From Aeromicrobium sp. (GTDB taxonomy: Bacteria; Actinomycetota; Actinomycetes; Propionibacteriales; Nocardioidaceae): a stretch of DNA of 64,000 nt. The position numbers were made by a program, and so were the translations under genes. The DNA lies in contig NZ_JAGLCD010000012.1 in assembly GCF_023146395.1 (NCBI RefSeq), positions 124,001 to 188,000 of the forward strand. The letters are read 5' to 3'. Positions 8,976 through 17,409 of the stretch are shown piece after piece; within the stretch, counting starts at the first letter, position 1; each line of letters opens with the position of its first letter. The notes below the pieces were generated by a model that saw only the letters and a program-made list of their open reading frames with translations, was not told the origin of the DNA and did no database searches.

Positions 8976-9032
8976 GATGTGGACACGTCCGCACGAGTTT
9001 CGGCCCCCGCTGCGTGCCGAAGTGTCCACATC
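8976..9032. repeat. Inverted repeat between convergent egtD and DUF6314 gene
   Basis: Arms GATGTGGACAC (8976-8986) and GTGTCCACATC (9022-9032) are perfectly complementary over 11 bp. A nested TTCGGC (8999-9004) / GCCGAA (9016-9021) pair lies inside. Both genes end here, so the structure could terminate transcription from either side. It belongs to the group of locus-private repeats described in the findings. Confidence 0.75.
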
Positions 9033-9046
9033 TCGTCGGTCGGGCG

Positions 9047-9463
9047 CTACCGCTTCACCTCGCGGGTCAGTCGGGTCGTCATGGTGTAGTCCTTCGCCGG
9101 GCCCGAGACGTTCCAGACCACGGTCCAGTCGTCCGGCCGGTCGATCTGGATCCGCCCCTCATAGGTGTCGGCGCCGCACGGGTGCACGACCGTCTGGCCC
9201 ACGGACCACGGGTGGAAGTCGCGGCCGTCCTCGAACGTGACCCACCAGCCGTCGGGCCGCCGCTCCACGAACAGGTTCCGGAAGACCGGAGTCTCGCCGC
9301 CGTCCCACGTCATGGTCCCGGTCTCGCTCCAGCGGACGCGCCCGTCCTCGCCTACGGCGAGCTCGGTCGTGCCGACGACGTGGCGCGCCGGGCCGAGACG
9401 GTCCTCGATGTCGCGATCGAAGCGCCAGGTGCCCACGCGCTCGCGCGGATCAGTGACAGCCAC
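9047..9463 (-). CDS. Small DUF6314-like protein
   Basis: This 138-residue protein opens with RVGTWRFDRDIEDR and shows alternating strands ending in a paired-strand segment (DWTVVWNVSGPAKDYTMTTRLTR). It resembles the lipocalin-like DUF6314 family, which has no known activity. I place the start at GTG 9463, because CAGGCT lies six bases upstream in the spacing used by other leaderless genes here; the longer frame would need a TTG. It is divergent from the serine hydrolase, with about 56 bases between starts. Confidence 0.65.
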   Translation of the reverse strand: MAVTDPRERVGTWRFDRDIEDRLGPARHVVGTTELAVGEDGRVRWSETGTMTWDGGETPVFRNLFVERRPDGWWVTFEDGRDFHPWSVGQTVVHPCGADTYEGRIQIDRPDDWTVVWNVSGPAKDYTMTTRLTREVKR

Positions 9464-9519
9464 CCGCCGAGCCTGCTGGCTGCGACGCGCCGCGGTCAAG
9501 TCACTGCCACGATGGAGCC

Positions 9520-10674
9520 ATGACCGACCTCGAGGACCGTGTCCGAAGCAGGGTGGCCGAGCTCACCGCCAACCACGACATCCCGGGCGCCACCTGGGCG
9601 ATCGTGCGTGGCTCCGGCGACGACCGGACCGTGCACGTCGAGTCCCTCGGCCGCTACGCCGACGACTCGATCTTCCGGGTCGCCTCGCTGACCAAGCCGA
9701 TCGTGGCGGTGCTGACCGCGGCCCTCGCCTGCGACGGCGTGCTGGGCCTGGACGACCCGGTGGAGCGCTGGGTCCCGGAGCTCGCCGGCCGGCAGGTCCT
9801 GCGCGCACCCGACGCCGAGCTGGACGATGTCGTGCCGCCGGCCAGGTCCCTGACCGTGAGCGACGTGCTGGAGATGGGTGCCGGCCTCGGGTGGGGACCG
9901 GTGCTCGAGGGCACGCCGCTCCAGCGGGCCCAGGCCGAGCAGCAGCTGGAGTCGACGTGGCTGCCGAGCCCCGTGAACCCCGACGAGTGGGTGCGACGCC
10001 TGGCCTCGGTGCCGATGGCGCACCAGCCGGGGGAGGGATGGCTCTACCAGATGTCGTACGACCTGCTGACCGTCGTGCTGGAGCGGGCCACGGCGACCCC
10101 GCTGGACGAGCTGTTGCGCGATCGCCTGCTCACGCCGGCCGGCATGACCGAGACCGGATGGAGCGTGGGTCCGGCTCAGCTGGGCCGGGTGCCCGCGCAG
10201 TACTTCCCCAACCGGGTCGGCGAACGGGTCGAGGTCGCTCCGCCCGCCGATCCGAGCCTGGTCGAGCTCCCCGCCTTCCGGTCGTCGGCCACCGGGCTGC
10301 TCTCGACGGCCGCGGACCTGGCGCGATTCATCGAGCTGCTGCTCGACGAGGGGGACGCCCCGGGTGGCCGAGTGCTGCCCGCGGCAGCCGTGCGGCACCT
10401 GGGCCAGGACCGCCTCGGAGCGGGGGCGCGACCGATGGCGGTGGCCGACCTCGGGCCCACACTGGGATGGGGCCACGGTGTCGCCATCGATCTCGAGCCC
10501 CGGTTCCCGGGATCTCACGCGGGTCGGTTCGGCTGGCACGGTGGCACGGGCGCCTCCCTCTGGGTCGACCCGAGCGCGGGGGTCGGCGCCGCGATCCTGA
10601 CCCAGCACGGGATGGGCGGCACGACCGGTGCCGACTACGTGGAGGCGTTCTTCGCCGCGGTGCACGCGGTCTGA
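9520..10674 (+). CDS. Serine hydrolase of the beta-lactamase (class C / esterase EstB) family
   Basis: This 384-residue protein has the penicillin-binding-like fold. The nucleophile motif SxxK appears as SLTKPIV (near 53-59). The Tyr-x-Ser pair appears as YQMSYDLL (near 173-180), the variant often seen in EstB-type esterases. A C-terminal HGGTGAS replaces the usual KTG box. No signal peptide is seen, so it is likely cytoplasmic. The family includes beta-lactamases, D-aminopeptidases and esterases; an esterase or peptidase role is more likely than antibiotic resistance. CACGAT lies six bases before the ATG without a clear Shine-Dalgarno. Confidence 0.85.
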   Translation: MTDLEDRVRSRVAELTANHDIPGATWAIVRGSGDDRTVHVESLGRYADDSIFRVASLTKPIVAVLTAALACDGVLGLDDPVERWVPELAGRQVLRAPDAELDDVVPPARSLTVSDVLEMGAGLGWGPVLEGTPLQRAQAEQQLESTWLPSPVNPDEWVRRLASVPMAHQPGEGWLYQMSYDLLTVVLERATATPLDELLRDRLLTPAGMTETGWSVGPAQLGRVPAQYFPNRVGERVEVAPPADPSLVELPAFRSSATGLLSTAADLARFIELLLDEGDAPGGRVLPAAAVRHLGQDRLGAGARPMAVADLGPTLGWGHGVAIDLEPRFPGSHAGRFGWHGGTGASLWVDPSAGVGAAILTQHGMGGTTGADYVEAFFAAVHAV

Positions 10675-10688
10675 CGCGTCGTGGCCGG

Positions 10689-10800
10689 GCGGTGAGCAGG
10701 CAACCTTCACCGGTCTCACCAGGTTGCCGGCTCACCGCCCGCGTCGCGGAGCGGTGGGCTGGCAACCGCTCATGCCCGCGAGAGGTTGCTGACTCACCGC
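10689..10800. repeat. Four-copy inverted-repeat cluster (two equal hairpins) between convergent genes
   Basis: Four 18-bp copies of a core close to GCGGTGAGCAGGCAACCT lie at 10689-10706 (+), 10721-10738 (-), 10751-10768 (+) and 10783-10800 (-). Each +/- pair makes an 18-bp-arm hairpin with a loop of exactly 14 bases, and the two pairs are 62 bases apart. The cluster sits between the end of the serine hydrolase and the pckG terminator. Confidence 0.85.
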
Positions 10801-10814
10801 CAGAGGACGGCAGA

Positions 10815-10857
10815 ACGCCGTGGGGCGGACCCGATCAACGGGCCCGCCCCACGGCGT
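10815..10857. terminator. Strong GC-rich hairpin after pckG (bidirectional)
   Basis: A 14-bp perfect stem has CGCCGTGGGGCGG (10816-10828, extended by one A-T pair) complementary to 10844-10856, with a smaller CCC/GGG pairing inside the loop. It lies 19 bases past the pckG stop codon. There is no T-run, as is usual in actinobacteria. Confidence 0.8.
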
Positions 10858-10875
10858 CGGTGCTGAGTGCGCTGC

Positions 10876-12702
10876 CTACTCGGAGGCCTCGAGGGCGGCG
10901 GCGACGCGGCGGTGCGCCTCCCAGATCTCCTCGGGCAGACCGTCGAACTGGGCCAGGTGCTTCTCGCGGTGGCCCATCTCCTGCTTCCAGCGGTCGGTGT
11001 CGATCGTGAGCACCGTGTCGAGATCGGCCAGCGCCTGCTCGTCGAGCCCGTCGAGCAGCAGCTCCTCGCGCTTCGGGATGACGCCGACGGGCGTCTCGAC
11101 ACCCTCGACCTCGCCGTTCTTGTACTGCATGAGCCACACGAGCGGGCGCAGGTTCTCGCGGTAGCCGGGCCACAGGAAGCGGCCGTCGTCGCCGCGCTGG
11201 AACCAGTTGACGTGCGCGAAGATCGGCTTGGTCGTGGTGCGGCTGAAGACCTCGAGCCAGTGCGCCGCGTAGTCGGCCTCGGCGTACGACATGAACGGAC
11301 GCATCGACATCGGGTCGTAGCGGAGCACGCCCTCCAGGCCGTCGGCCGCGGCCGTGGCCTCGGCGCCCAGCGTCAGGCCGTCGTACACGCCCTCGGCGAC
11401 GTCGGTGATCGCGCGCACGAGCGGCTCGCGGTCACGCGTGCGGCCACCGAAGATGACGCCGTGGATCTCGACACCGGCCGGGTCCTCGAAGTCCTTCGCG
11501 ACGTTGGGGACGTTGGCGAGCGTCGTGGTGAACCGGCTGTTGGGGTGCGCCCACGGGGCGTCGACCTCCTCGCCCGAGCGGTCGGCGATGAGATCGCCCT
11601 TCCAGTCCTCCCAGCCGTCCAGGTCGGTGGGCTTGGGGCCCTTGCCCTCCCACCAGACCTCCTGGGTCTTGGCGTTGTAGGCGACGTTGGTGAAGATCGC
11701 GCCCGTGCCCTCGACGATCGAGTCGACGGCCGTGGGGTTGGTCTTCTCGTTGGTGTCCTTGGCGACGCCGAAGACCCCGTTCTCGGGGTTCATGCCGTAG
11801 AGCTTGCCGTCGTCGCCGACCCAGAGCCACGCGATGTCGTCGCCGTAGAACTCGACGTAGTAGCGGTCGCCCAGGGCGTCGGGCGCCAGCGTCATGGCGA
11901 GGTTGGTCTTGCCCGAGGCCGACGGGAAGCCGCCACAGATGTGGTACTTCTTGCCCGTCTCCTTGTCGACGACGCCCAGCAGCATGAACTGCTCGACCAG
12001 GAAGCCGTTCTTCCAGCCGTCGTAGGCGCCCTGACGCAGACCGTGGGCGATCTTGCCCAGGAGGGCGTTGCCGCCGTAGGAGGAGCCGTAGTGCAGGATC
12101 GTGCGCTCGTCGGCGACCGTGACGAAGTAGCGCTGGTCGTCCGGGGTGCCCTGACCGAGGTTCGGCAGGTCGCCCGTGACGTGCACGGCGCGCACGAAGG
12201 AGTCGCCGAGATCGTTGATGTGGTCGACGCCGACGCGGGCCATGCGGATCATCTGCATGACGACGTTGCGGTTGTCGGTGAGCTCGACGCCGGCGGCGAA
12301 GTTCTCCAGCGGCGAGCCGGGGGGCGCCATCAGGTAGGGGATGACGTACATCGTCTTGCCGGCGGACGCGCCGGTCATGAGGCCGACGAGCTTGTCCTTC
12401 ATCTCGGCGGCGGGACGCCAGTTGTTGTAGACGCCCTTGTCGCCCTCGTCGCTCGTGGCGACGATCGTGCGCTCCTCGGCACGCGCGGTGTCCTTGTAGT
12501 AGGAACGCGAGTAGTAGCGGCCCTGGCCGACCGGCAGGAGCTCCCCGGCCTCGACCGCCTCGGCGACGAGGCGGTCGTCGTCACTGGCGTTGACGACCTC
12601 CAGGCGCTCGGCGCCCGTGATCTCGAACCAGTGCTTCACGTACTCGCGGACGTGCGTGTTGGTGAGTCCGGCAGCGTCCAGAGTTGCGTCGACGTCGGTC
12701 AT
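10876..12702 (-). CDS. pckG: Phosphoenolpyruvate carboxykinase (GTP)
   Basis: This 608-residue enzyme interconverts oxaloacetate and PEP using GTP, at the junction of the TCA cycle and gluconeogenesis. The length is typical of the GTP class. The kinase P-loop appears as CGGFPSASGKTNLAM (near 255-268), the guanine-side region includes FYGDDIAWLW, and the phosphate-rich C-terminal lobe contains HVNWFQRGDDGRFLWPGY. The ATG at 12702 follows GAGAGGAA, a good ribosome site; upstream in-frame ATGs are not supported. A strong hairpin follows the stop. The gene stands alone, divergent from nothing nearby and downstream of the enoyl-CoA hydratase on the same strand. Confidence 0.95.
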   Translation of the reverse strand: MTDVDATLDAAGLTNTHVREYVKHWFEITGAERLEVVNASDDDRLVAEAVEAGELLPVGQGRYYSRSYYKDTARAEERTIVATSDEGDKGVYNNWRPAAEMKDKLVGLMTGASAGKTMYVIPYLMAPPGSPLENFAAGVELTDNRNVVMQMIRMARVGVDHINDLGDSFVRAVHVTGDLPNLGQGTPDDQRYFVTVADERTILHYGSSYGGNALLGKIAHGLRQGAYDGWKNGFLVEQFMLLGVVDKETGKKYHICGGFPSASGKTNLAMTLAPDALGDRYYVEFYGDDIAWLWVGDDGKLYGMNPENGVFGVAKDTNEKTNPTAVDSIVEGTGAIFTNVAYNAKTQEVWWEGKGPKPTDLDGWEDWKGDLIADRSGEEVDAPWAHPNSRFTTTLANVPNVAKDFEDPAGVEIHGVIFGGRTRDREPLVRAITDVAEGVYDGLTLGAEATAAADGLEGVLRYDPMSMRPFMSYAEADYAAHWLEVFSRTTTKPIFAHVNWFQRGDDGRFLWPGYRENLRPLVWLMQYKNGEVEGVETPVGVIPKREELLLDGLDEQALADLDTVLTIDTDRWKQEMGHREKHLAQFDGLPEEIWEAHRRVAAALEASE

Positions 12703-12808
12703 CGCCCGTGGGTTCCTCTCGTTGGCGCGGCGCCATCCTCGGGCACCTTGCAGGGCATCGTGCCACATCCCGGCGACGCGGCGTCCGGCAGCGTCGGGGG
12801 GTCTGCCG

Positions 12809-13612
12809 TCAGCGATCCGTGAACACCGCGGCGCGCTTCTCGCGGAACGCCGTCGTGCCTTCGACGAAGTCGGCGGCGACCAGCAGCCCCGCCTGACCCT
12901 CGAGCTCGACCTCGAACGCGTGGTCGAGGCTGGCGAGGGTCGCGTCGTTCACGGCCTGCTTGGTCAGGGCGTACGCGACCGACGGGCCGGCCGCCAGCCG
13001 TGCGAGGACGTCGTTGACGTGGGCGTCGAAGGTGTCGGCGCGCGAGACCGAGGCGATGAGCCCCTGCGCGGCGGCGTCTGCCGCCGTGATGCGCTCGGCC
13101 AGCAACGCCATGCGCATCGCGGTGGCGCGGCCGACCGCGGCCGCCACGAGCGCCGTGGCCCCGCCGTCGGGCATCAGGCCGATCCGGGTGAACGCGAGCA
13201 TGAAGAACGCCTGGTCGCTGGCCAGGGTGAGGTCCGCCGCGAGCGCGAGCGGAACGCCGATGCCGGCGCACGGGCCGTGGACGGCCGACACGACCGGCAG
13301 CGGGGAGGTCGTCATGGCGCGCACGAGGCGCTCGCCGGCGACGATCGTGTCGGTCTTGGCCGGACCGTCGTCAGCAGTCGGGTCGCCCCCGATGTCGGCC
13401 CCCGAGCAGAAGCCGCGGCCCTCGGCGCGCAGAGCGATCACGGAGGCACCGTGGTCGGTGGCCTGCTCCACGACGTCGGCGAGGTCCTCCAGCATCGCGC
13501 CGTCGATCGCGTTCAAGGTGGTGGCGCGACGCAGCCACAGGGTCAGGACCCCATGGTCGACGGCCCAGCCGATCGAGTCGCCCGAACGCGTGCCTGGAGT
13601 GAGGTCGGTCAT
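12809..13612 (-). CDS. Enoyl-CoA hydratase/isomerase family protein
   Basis: This 267-residue crotonase-fold protein would act on acyl-CoA thioesters. It shows the oxyanion-hole motifs GRGFCSGADIGG (near 68-79) and HGPCAGIGVPLALAADL (near 115-131). A Glu/Asp pair as in hydratases is not clearly visible at the second catalytic position, so isomerase or another crotonase activity is possible. The gene is monocistronic. TAGGGT (on the minus strand) lies six bases before the ATG with no Shine-Dalgarno, so a leaderless message is likely. Confidence 0.88.
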   Translation of the reverse strand: MTDLTPGTRSGDSIGWAVDHGVLTLWLRRATTLNAIDGAMLEDLADVVEQATDHGASVIALRAEGRGFCSGADIGGDPTADDGPAKTDTIVAGERLVRAMTTSPLPVVSAVHGPCAGIGVPLALAADLTLASDQAFFMLAFTRIGLMPDGGATALVAAAVGRATAMRMALLAERITAADAAAQGLIASVSRADTFDAHVNDVLARLAAGPSVAYALTKQAVNDATLASLDHAFEVELEGQAGLLVAADFVEGTTAFREKRAAVFTDR

Positions 13613-13664
13613 GCTGGCACCCTAACGCAGTCAGGGGTGACCGTACGGGCTGATCGGGCCGGCC

Positions 13665-14624
13665 TCAGCGGCCGACGGGGGCCAGGAGCCGGGTCGTCAC
13701 CGTCTCCCGCGTCCGGACCAGGCGGTCCTGGGCGTCGCGCGCGAAGCGCGTGTGGGAGGTCCGGACCTCACGCTGACCGTCGAGGCAGAGCAGGAACGCC
13801 GCGCGGACCTGGGCCGCCATGCGCCCGAGCGCGTCGAGGTCGTGGTGGCGGTGCGTCCGGTGCCCGAGATCGACCTGGCACATCGCGTCGAGCCCGTGTG
13901 CGCGCCAGGTCAGCAGCAGGTGCCCCAGGTCGACGCCGTAGCCCGAGACGACGGGTTGCCCGGCCACGGCCCGCCGGCGCACCGCGTACTCCCCGGCCAG
14001 CGGCTGGGCGAAGCCGGCCAGCTCGGGGGCGCGCTCGGCGATCGAGGGGCGTGCCACCAGCTCGGTGACCCGGCCGCCTCCGTTGGCGCGCTGGCCCCCT
14101 GACGCGCCGTCGCCGACGCCACGGGCGGCCTCGGGCCGGAACGGACGGTCGTAGAACGCCTTGGCGAGCGCGAGCGTCGGGTCGTCGAGCAGGGGAGCCA
14201 GGAGCCCCGTGACGTAGCCCTCGCGGAAGGACTCGACGTCGGCGTCGAGGAACACGACGAGATCGGCGTCGGTCCCGGCCAGGCCGCTGCGGATCGCTCC
14301 GCCCTTGCCGTCCTGCGGATCGGCCGTGCACCGCACGACGCGTGCCCCCGCCGCCGCGGCGACGTCTGCCGTGGCGTCACGCGAGTGCGAGTCGACGACC
14401 ACGATCTCGTCGAGAAGTCCGTGCCGGTCGAGCGGGCCTGCCCCGAGGGCGCGGACGATGTCACCGACGGTGGCCTCCTCGTCGCGGGCCGGCAGCACCG
14501 CGGCGACCCGGAGACCGTCCTTGCGGGCGGCCAGCTCGGCGGGGTCGTGCTCGGTGGCCGCCAGGGTGCGCCGGGCGAACCAGTCGTCGACGGCCGTGGG
14601 GCCCGGTCGTTCGTGTTCAGGCAA
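13665..14624 (-). CDS. gpgS: Glucosyl-3-phosphoglycerate synthase
   Basis: This GT-A glycosyltransferase of about 319 residues transfers glucose from an NDP-glucose to 3-phosphoglycerate. That is the first step to glucosylglycerate and, in mycobacteria, to methylglucose lipopolysaccharides. Visible motifs are AAVLPARDEEATVGDIV (donor binding), EIVVVDSHSRDAT and VVFLDADVESF (the metal-binding DxD-type site). No ATG or GTG fits; the best start is TTG at 14622-14624 (protein beginning MPEHERPGPTAVDDWFARR), which overlaps the end of the folP2-like gene by 8 bases. The neighbour order matches the folP2-gpgS pair of Mycobacterium. Confidence 0.88.
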   Translation of the reverse strand: MPEHERPGPTAVDDWFARRTLAATEHDPAELAARKDGLRVAAVLPARDEEATVGDIVRALGAGPLDRHGLLDEIVVVDSHSRDATADVAAAAGARVVRCTADPQDGKGGAIRSGLAGTDADLVVFLDADVESFREGYVTGLLAPLLDDPTLALAKAFYDRPFRPEAARGVGDGASGGQRANGGGRVTELVARPSIAERAPELAGFAQPLAGEYAVRRRAVAGQPVVSGYGVDLGHLLLTWRAHGLDAMCQVDLGHRTHRHHDLDALGRMAAQVRAAFLLCLDGQREVRTSHTRFARDAQDRLVRTRETVTTRLLAPVGR

Positions 14625-15489
14625 GACCGCGCACCGTCCTCGTCGGACGCCGGTCCCCGGCGATCGTCGCCACGGTCTCCAGGACCCGGCGGGTGGCCGC
14701 GACGTCGTGCGTGCGGAACATCGCCGCACCCGCCTGGGCCGCCCAGGCGGTGGCCGCCAGGGTTCCCTCGAGCCGCTCCTCAGGGGGCAGGTCGAGCGTC
14801 TCGCCGATGAAGTCCTTCCGGCTCAGCGCCATGAGCACCGGCCACCCCGTGGCGACGAGCGCATCGGTGCGCCGCACGAGCTCGAGGCTGTGCCAGGTGT
14901 TCTTGCCGAAGTCGTGGGTCGGGTCGATCAGGATGCCCTCGCGCGGGACCCCGGCCGCGACGAGGTCCTGCGCCGCCCGGGTCGTGGTGCTGATGACGTC
15001 GGCCACGACGTCGTCGTAGTGCACGCGGTGCGGGCGGGTGCGGGGCACGGCGCCTCCGGTGTGCGAGCAGACGAATCCCGCGCCGTGCTCGGCCGCGACG
15101 TCGCGCAGGCGGGGATCGGCGCCGGCCCACGTGTCGTTGACCAGGTCGGCCCCGGCCTCCAGGCACCGGCGGGCCACCTCGGCCCGCCACGTGTCGATGC
15201 TGAGGACGACGTCCGGGTGCTCCTCGCGGACGGCCCCGATGAAGCCGGCGGTGCGGCGCAGCTCCTCGGTCGCGTCGACGTCGTCACCGGGGCCAGCCTT
15301 GACCCCGCCGACGTCGAGCACGTCGGCTCCCTCCGCGACCGCGCGGCGCACGGCCTCGAGGGCGGCGTCGTCGGCGAAGTTCGCGCCGCGGTCGTAGAAG
15401 GAGTCGGGGGTGCGGTTGATGATCGCCATGATCAGCGCGCGGTCACGTCGCAGGGACCGCCCGCGGACGGTCAGGTGGGGCAGGGTCAC
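14617..15489 (-). CDS. folP2: FolP2-like dihydropteroate synthase homologue
   Basis: This 290-residue TIM barrel is of the pterin-binding family. IMAIINRTPDSFYDRG (first loop) and LIDPTHDFGK, ALSRKDFIGE and FRTHDV are recognisable. However, the canonical DVGGESTRPG loop reads DVGGVKAGPG, and the usual MHxxG is replaced by SHTGG. M. tuberculosis FolP2, encoded next to gpgS, is a DHPS paralogue reported to lack DHPS activity, so this gene may not make dihydropteroate. The start is GTG 15489, overlapping the stop of the upstream AI-2E gene (GTGA). The downstream gpgS overlap makes a three-gene coupled operon. Confidence 0.8.
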   Translation of the reverse strand: MTLPHLTVRGRSLRRDRALIMAIINRTPDSFYDRGANFADDAALEAVRRAVAEGADVLDVGGVKAGPGDDVDATEELRRTAGFIGAVREEHPDVVLSIDTWRAEVARRCLEAGADLVNDTWAGADPRLRDVAAEHGAGFVCSHTGGAVPRTRPHRVHYDDVVADVISTTTRAAQDLVAAGVPREGILIDPTHDFGKNTWHSLELVRRTDALVATGWPVLMALSRKDFIGETLDLPPEERLEGTLAATAWAAQAGAAMFRTHDVAATRRVLETVATIAGDRRPTRTVRGLA

Positions 15490-16679
15490 GGTCGGCCGGC
15501 GTCGGCGACGTCGTGAGCAGGCTCGACGTCCTCGTCGTCCTGGTGCCTGCGCGCCGAGGCCGCGGAGTCTCCCGGCGGTGCGGCGATGTCGACGTTGGCG
15601 TCGATCTGCTCGTTGACGTAGCGCAGCACCGTGGCCACCGTGGCCACGACCGGCACCGCGAGGAAGGCGCCGGTGATGCCGAACAGGGAGCCGCCGGCCA
15701 GCACCGACAGCAGGACGACGGCGGCGTGCAGGTTCATCGTCTTGCCCTGCAGCCAGGGCGAGAGCACGTTGCCCTCCAGCTGCTGTACCGCGAAGACGAT
15801 GAGCAGGACGATGAGGGCGTCCTGCGGCGAGTTGGTCACGAGCGTCACCAGCACCGCCAGCGCGCCGGAGACGAAGGCGCCGATGATCGGGATGAACCCG
15901 CCGAAGAACGTGATGACCGCCAGGGGGACCCAGAGCGGCACGCCCACGATCAGGAGGCCGATGCCGATGATGACGGCATCGATGAGGGAGACCAAGGTCT
16001 GCGTGCGGATGAATCCGCCGAGCGTGTCCCAGGCCCGTCCCAGCACCGCGACGGTGTGGACGCCGGCGCGCTGGCCCGCGAGCGCGCCGACCCACGGGAG
16101 GAACCGGTGGCCGTCCTTGATGAACAGGAAGGTCAGGATCAAGGTGACGACGATGTTGAGGACGACGCCCGTGGCGACCCCGATCGTGGAGAACACGCCG
16201 GCGCTGATGGCGGACGCGCTCGTGCGGATCTGCTCCTGCACGGCGGAGATGGCGTTGGTGATCTGGTTGTCGGTGACCTCGAACGGGCCGTTGCGCAGCC
16301 AGTCGCGGACCTCGGACAGGCCACTGACGGCCTTGTCGGCGATGTCCGGCGCCTGACCGGCGACCTGGGGGGCCAGGATCGCGATCGTCGTGCTGATGAT
16401 GCCGATGAACCCGATCATGACGGCAGCCGCGGCAAGCCCTGAGGGCACGCGGCGCCGGCGCAACCACGTGACGGGCGGGGCCAGGACCGTGGAGATCACG
16501 AGCGCCAGGGCGACCGGGAACCAGATCATCCACGTGTGGCCGATGACCCACCCCAGAACGTACGCGGCGGCAGCGATCACGACGGCGCGCAGGGCCCAAC
16601 GCTGGAAGATCGCGAAGCCGCGGTCGATCACGACGGCGCGGTCCTTGACAGGACGGGAGGACGGCGCGCGGTCGGTCAT
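15486..16679 (-). CDS. AI-2E family transporter (polytopic membrane protein)
   Basis: This 397-residue membrane protein has two hydrophobic helices at the start, a polar stretch (about 95-140), then further helices including FFGGFIPIIGAFVSGALAVL, a characteristic sequence of the AI-2E/PerM family. Known members export autoinducer-2 or act as ion antiporters, so the substrate here is unknown. A polar C-terminal tail of about 40 residues is rich in Asp and Arg. TAGGCT lies six bases before the ATG, suggesting a leaderless start for the whole AI-2E-folP2-gpgS operon. Confidence 0.85.
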   Translation of the reverse strand: MTDRAPSSRPVKDRAVVIDRGFAIFQRWALRAVVIAAAAYVLGWVIGHTWMIWFPVALALVISTVLAPPVTWLRRRRVPSGLAAAAVMIGFIGIISTTIAILAPQVAGQAPDIADKAVSGLSEVRDWLRNGPFEVTDNQITNAISAVQEQIRTSASAISAGVFSTIGVATGVVLNIVVTLILTFLFIKDGHRFLPWVGALAGQRAGVHTVAVLGRAWDTLGGFIRTQTLVSLIDAVIIGIGLLIVGVPLWVPLAVITFFGGFIPIIGAFVSGALAVLVTLVTNSPQDALIVLLIVFAVQQLEGNVLSPWLQGKTMNLHAAVVLLSVLAGGSLFGITGAFLAVPVVATVATVLRYVNEQIDANVDIAAPPGDSAASARRHQDDEDVEPAHDVADAGRP

Positions 16680-16688
16680 GCGCTCAGC

Positions 16689-17387
16689 CTAGTTGGCAGG
16701 CGGCGAGGTCCCTCGGTCGAGGCGCCAGTCGATCGGGCTGGCGCCCTGGGCCTCCAGGAGCTCATTGGCGCGGCTGAACGGTCGCGAGCCGAAGAATCCG
16801 CGTGACGCCGATAGCGGACTGGGGTGAGAGGAGGTGATCTGGGGGACCTCGCCCAGCATCGGGGCGAGACTCTGCGCGTCGCGGCCCCACAGGATCGCCA
16901 CGAGCGGCCCGCCCCGGGCGACGAGGGCGCGGATGGCCTGCTCGGTGACGCGCTCCCAACCCTTGCCCCGGTGGCTGCCCGGATTGCCGGGCCGCACCGT
17001 GAGCACCCGGTTCAGGAGCAGGACGCCCTGTTCGGCCCACGCGGTGAGGTCGCCGTGGGCGGCGGGCGGCACGCCGAGGTCGCTCTGCAGCTCGGTGTAG
17101 ATGTTCTGCAGGCTCCGGGGGAGGGGGCGCACGTCGGGGGCCACCGCGAAGCTCAGCCCGATCGGGTGGCCTGGGGTGGGGTACGGGTCCTGGCCCGTGA
17201 CGAGGACACGCACGTCGGCGAGCGGTCGGGTGAACGCGCGCAGCACGTGCTCGCCGTCCGGCAGGTAGCGCCGCCCCTTGGCGATCTCCTGGCGGAGGTA
17301 CTCGCCCATCGCCGCGACGTCGTCGACGACGGGGGCGAGCGCCTCGGCCCAGTCGGGCGCGATGATGTCGGCGAGCGGGCGGGGCAC
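16689..17387 (-). CDS. ung: Uracil-DNA glycosylase
   Basis: This 232-residue family 1 UDG removes uracil from DNA for base-excision repair. The catalytic water-activating loop reads [20 protein letters not shown] (near 60-79); GQDPYP instead of GQDPYH is normal in actinobacterial Ung. The uracil-sensing/minor-groove loop is [14 protein letters not shown] (near 195-208). The start is GTG 17387, with TACGCT six bases upstream on the minus strand, so it is probably leaderless. Its -10 element overlaps that of the divergent MFS gene. Confidence 0.94.
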   Translation of the reverse strand: MPRPLADIIAPDWAEALAPVVDDVAAMGEYLRQEIAKGRRYLPDGEHVLRAFTRPLADVRVLVTGQDPYPTPGHPIGLSFAVAPDVRPLPRSLQNIYTELQSDLGVPPAAHGDLTAWAEQGVLLLNRVLTVRPGNPGSHRGKGWERVTEQAIRALVARGGPLVAILWGRDAQSLAPMLGEVPQITSSHPSPLSASRGFFGSRPFSRANELLEAQGASPIDWRLDRGTSPPAN

Positions 17388-17393
17388 GTCGGC

Positions 17394-17403
17394 AGCGTAG
17401 CCT
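17394..17403. promoter_or_regulatory. Overlapping divergent -10 elements (ung / MFS)
   Basis: TAGCCT (17398-17403) lies six bases before the plus-strand GTG at 17410, and AGCGTA (17394-17399; TACGCT on the minus strand) lies six bases before the minus-strand GTG at 17387. The two hexamers share two bases. This predicts a compact bidirectional promoter making two leaderless transcripts. Confidence 0.6.
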
Positions 17404-17409
17404 CGGTCC

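Noticed and set aside
9520-10674. Antibiotic-resistance beta-lactamase
   Set aside because: No signal peptide and no KTG triad; the sequence is nearer to esterase/peptidase members of the fold.
16689-17387. Ung active-site His replaced by Pro (GQDPYP) as a possible inactivating change
   Set aside because: This variant is the normal sequence in actinobacterial Ung proteins.
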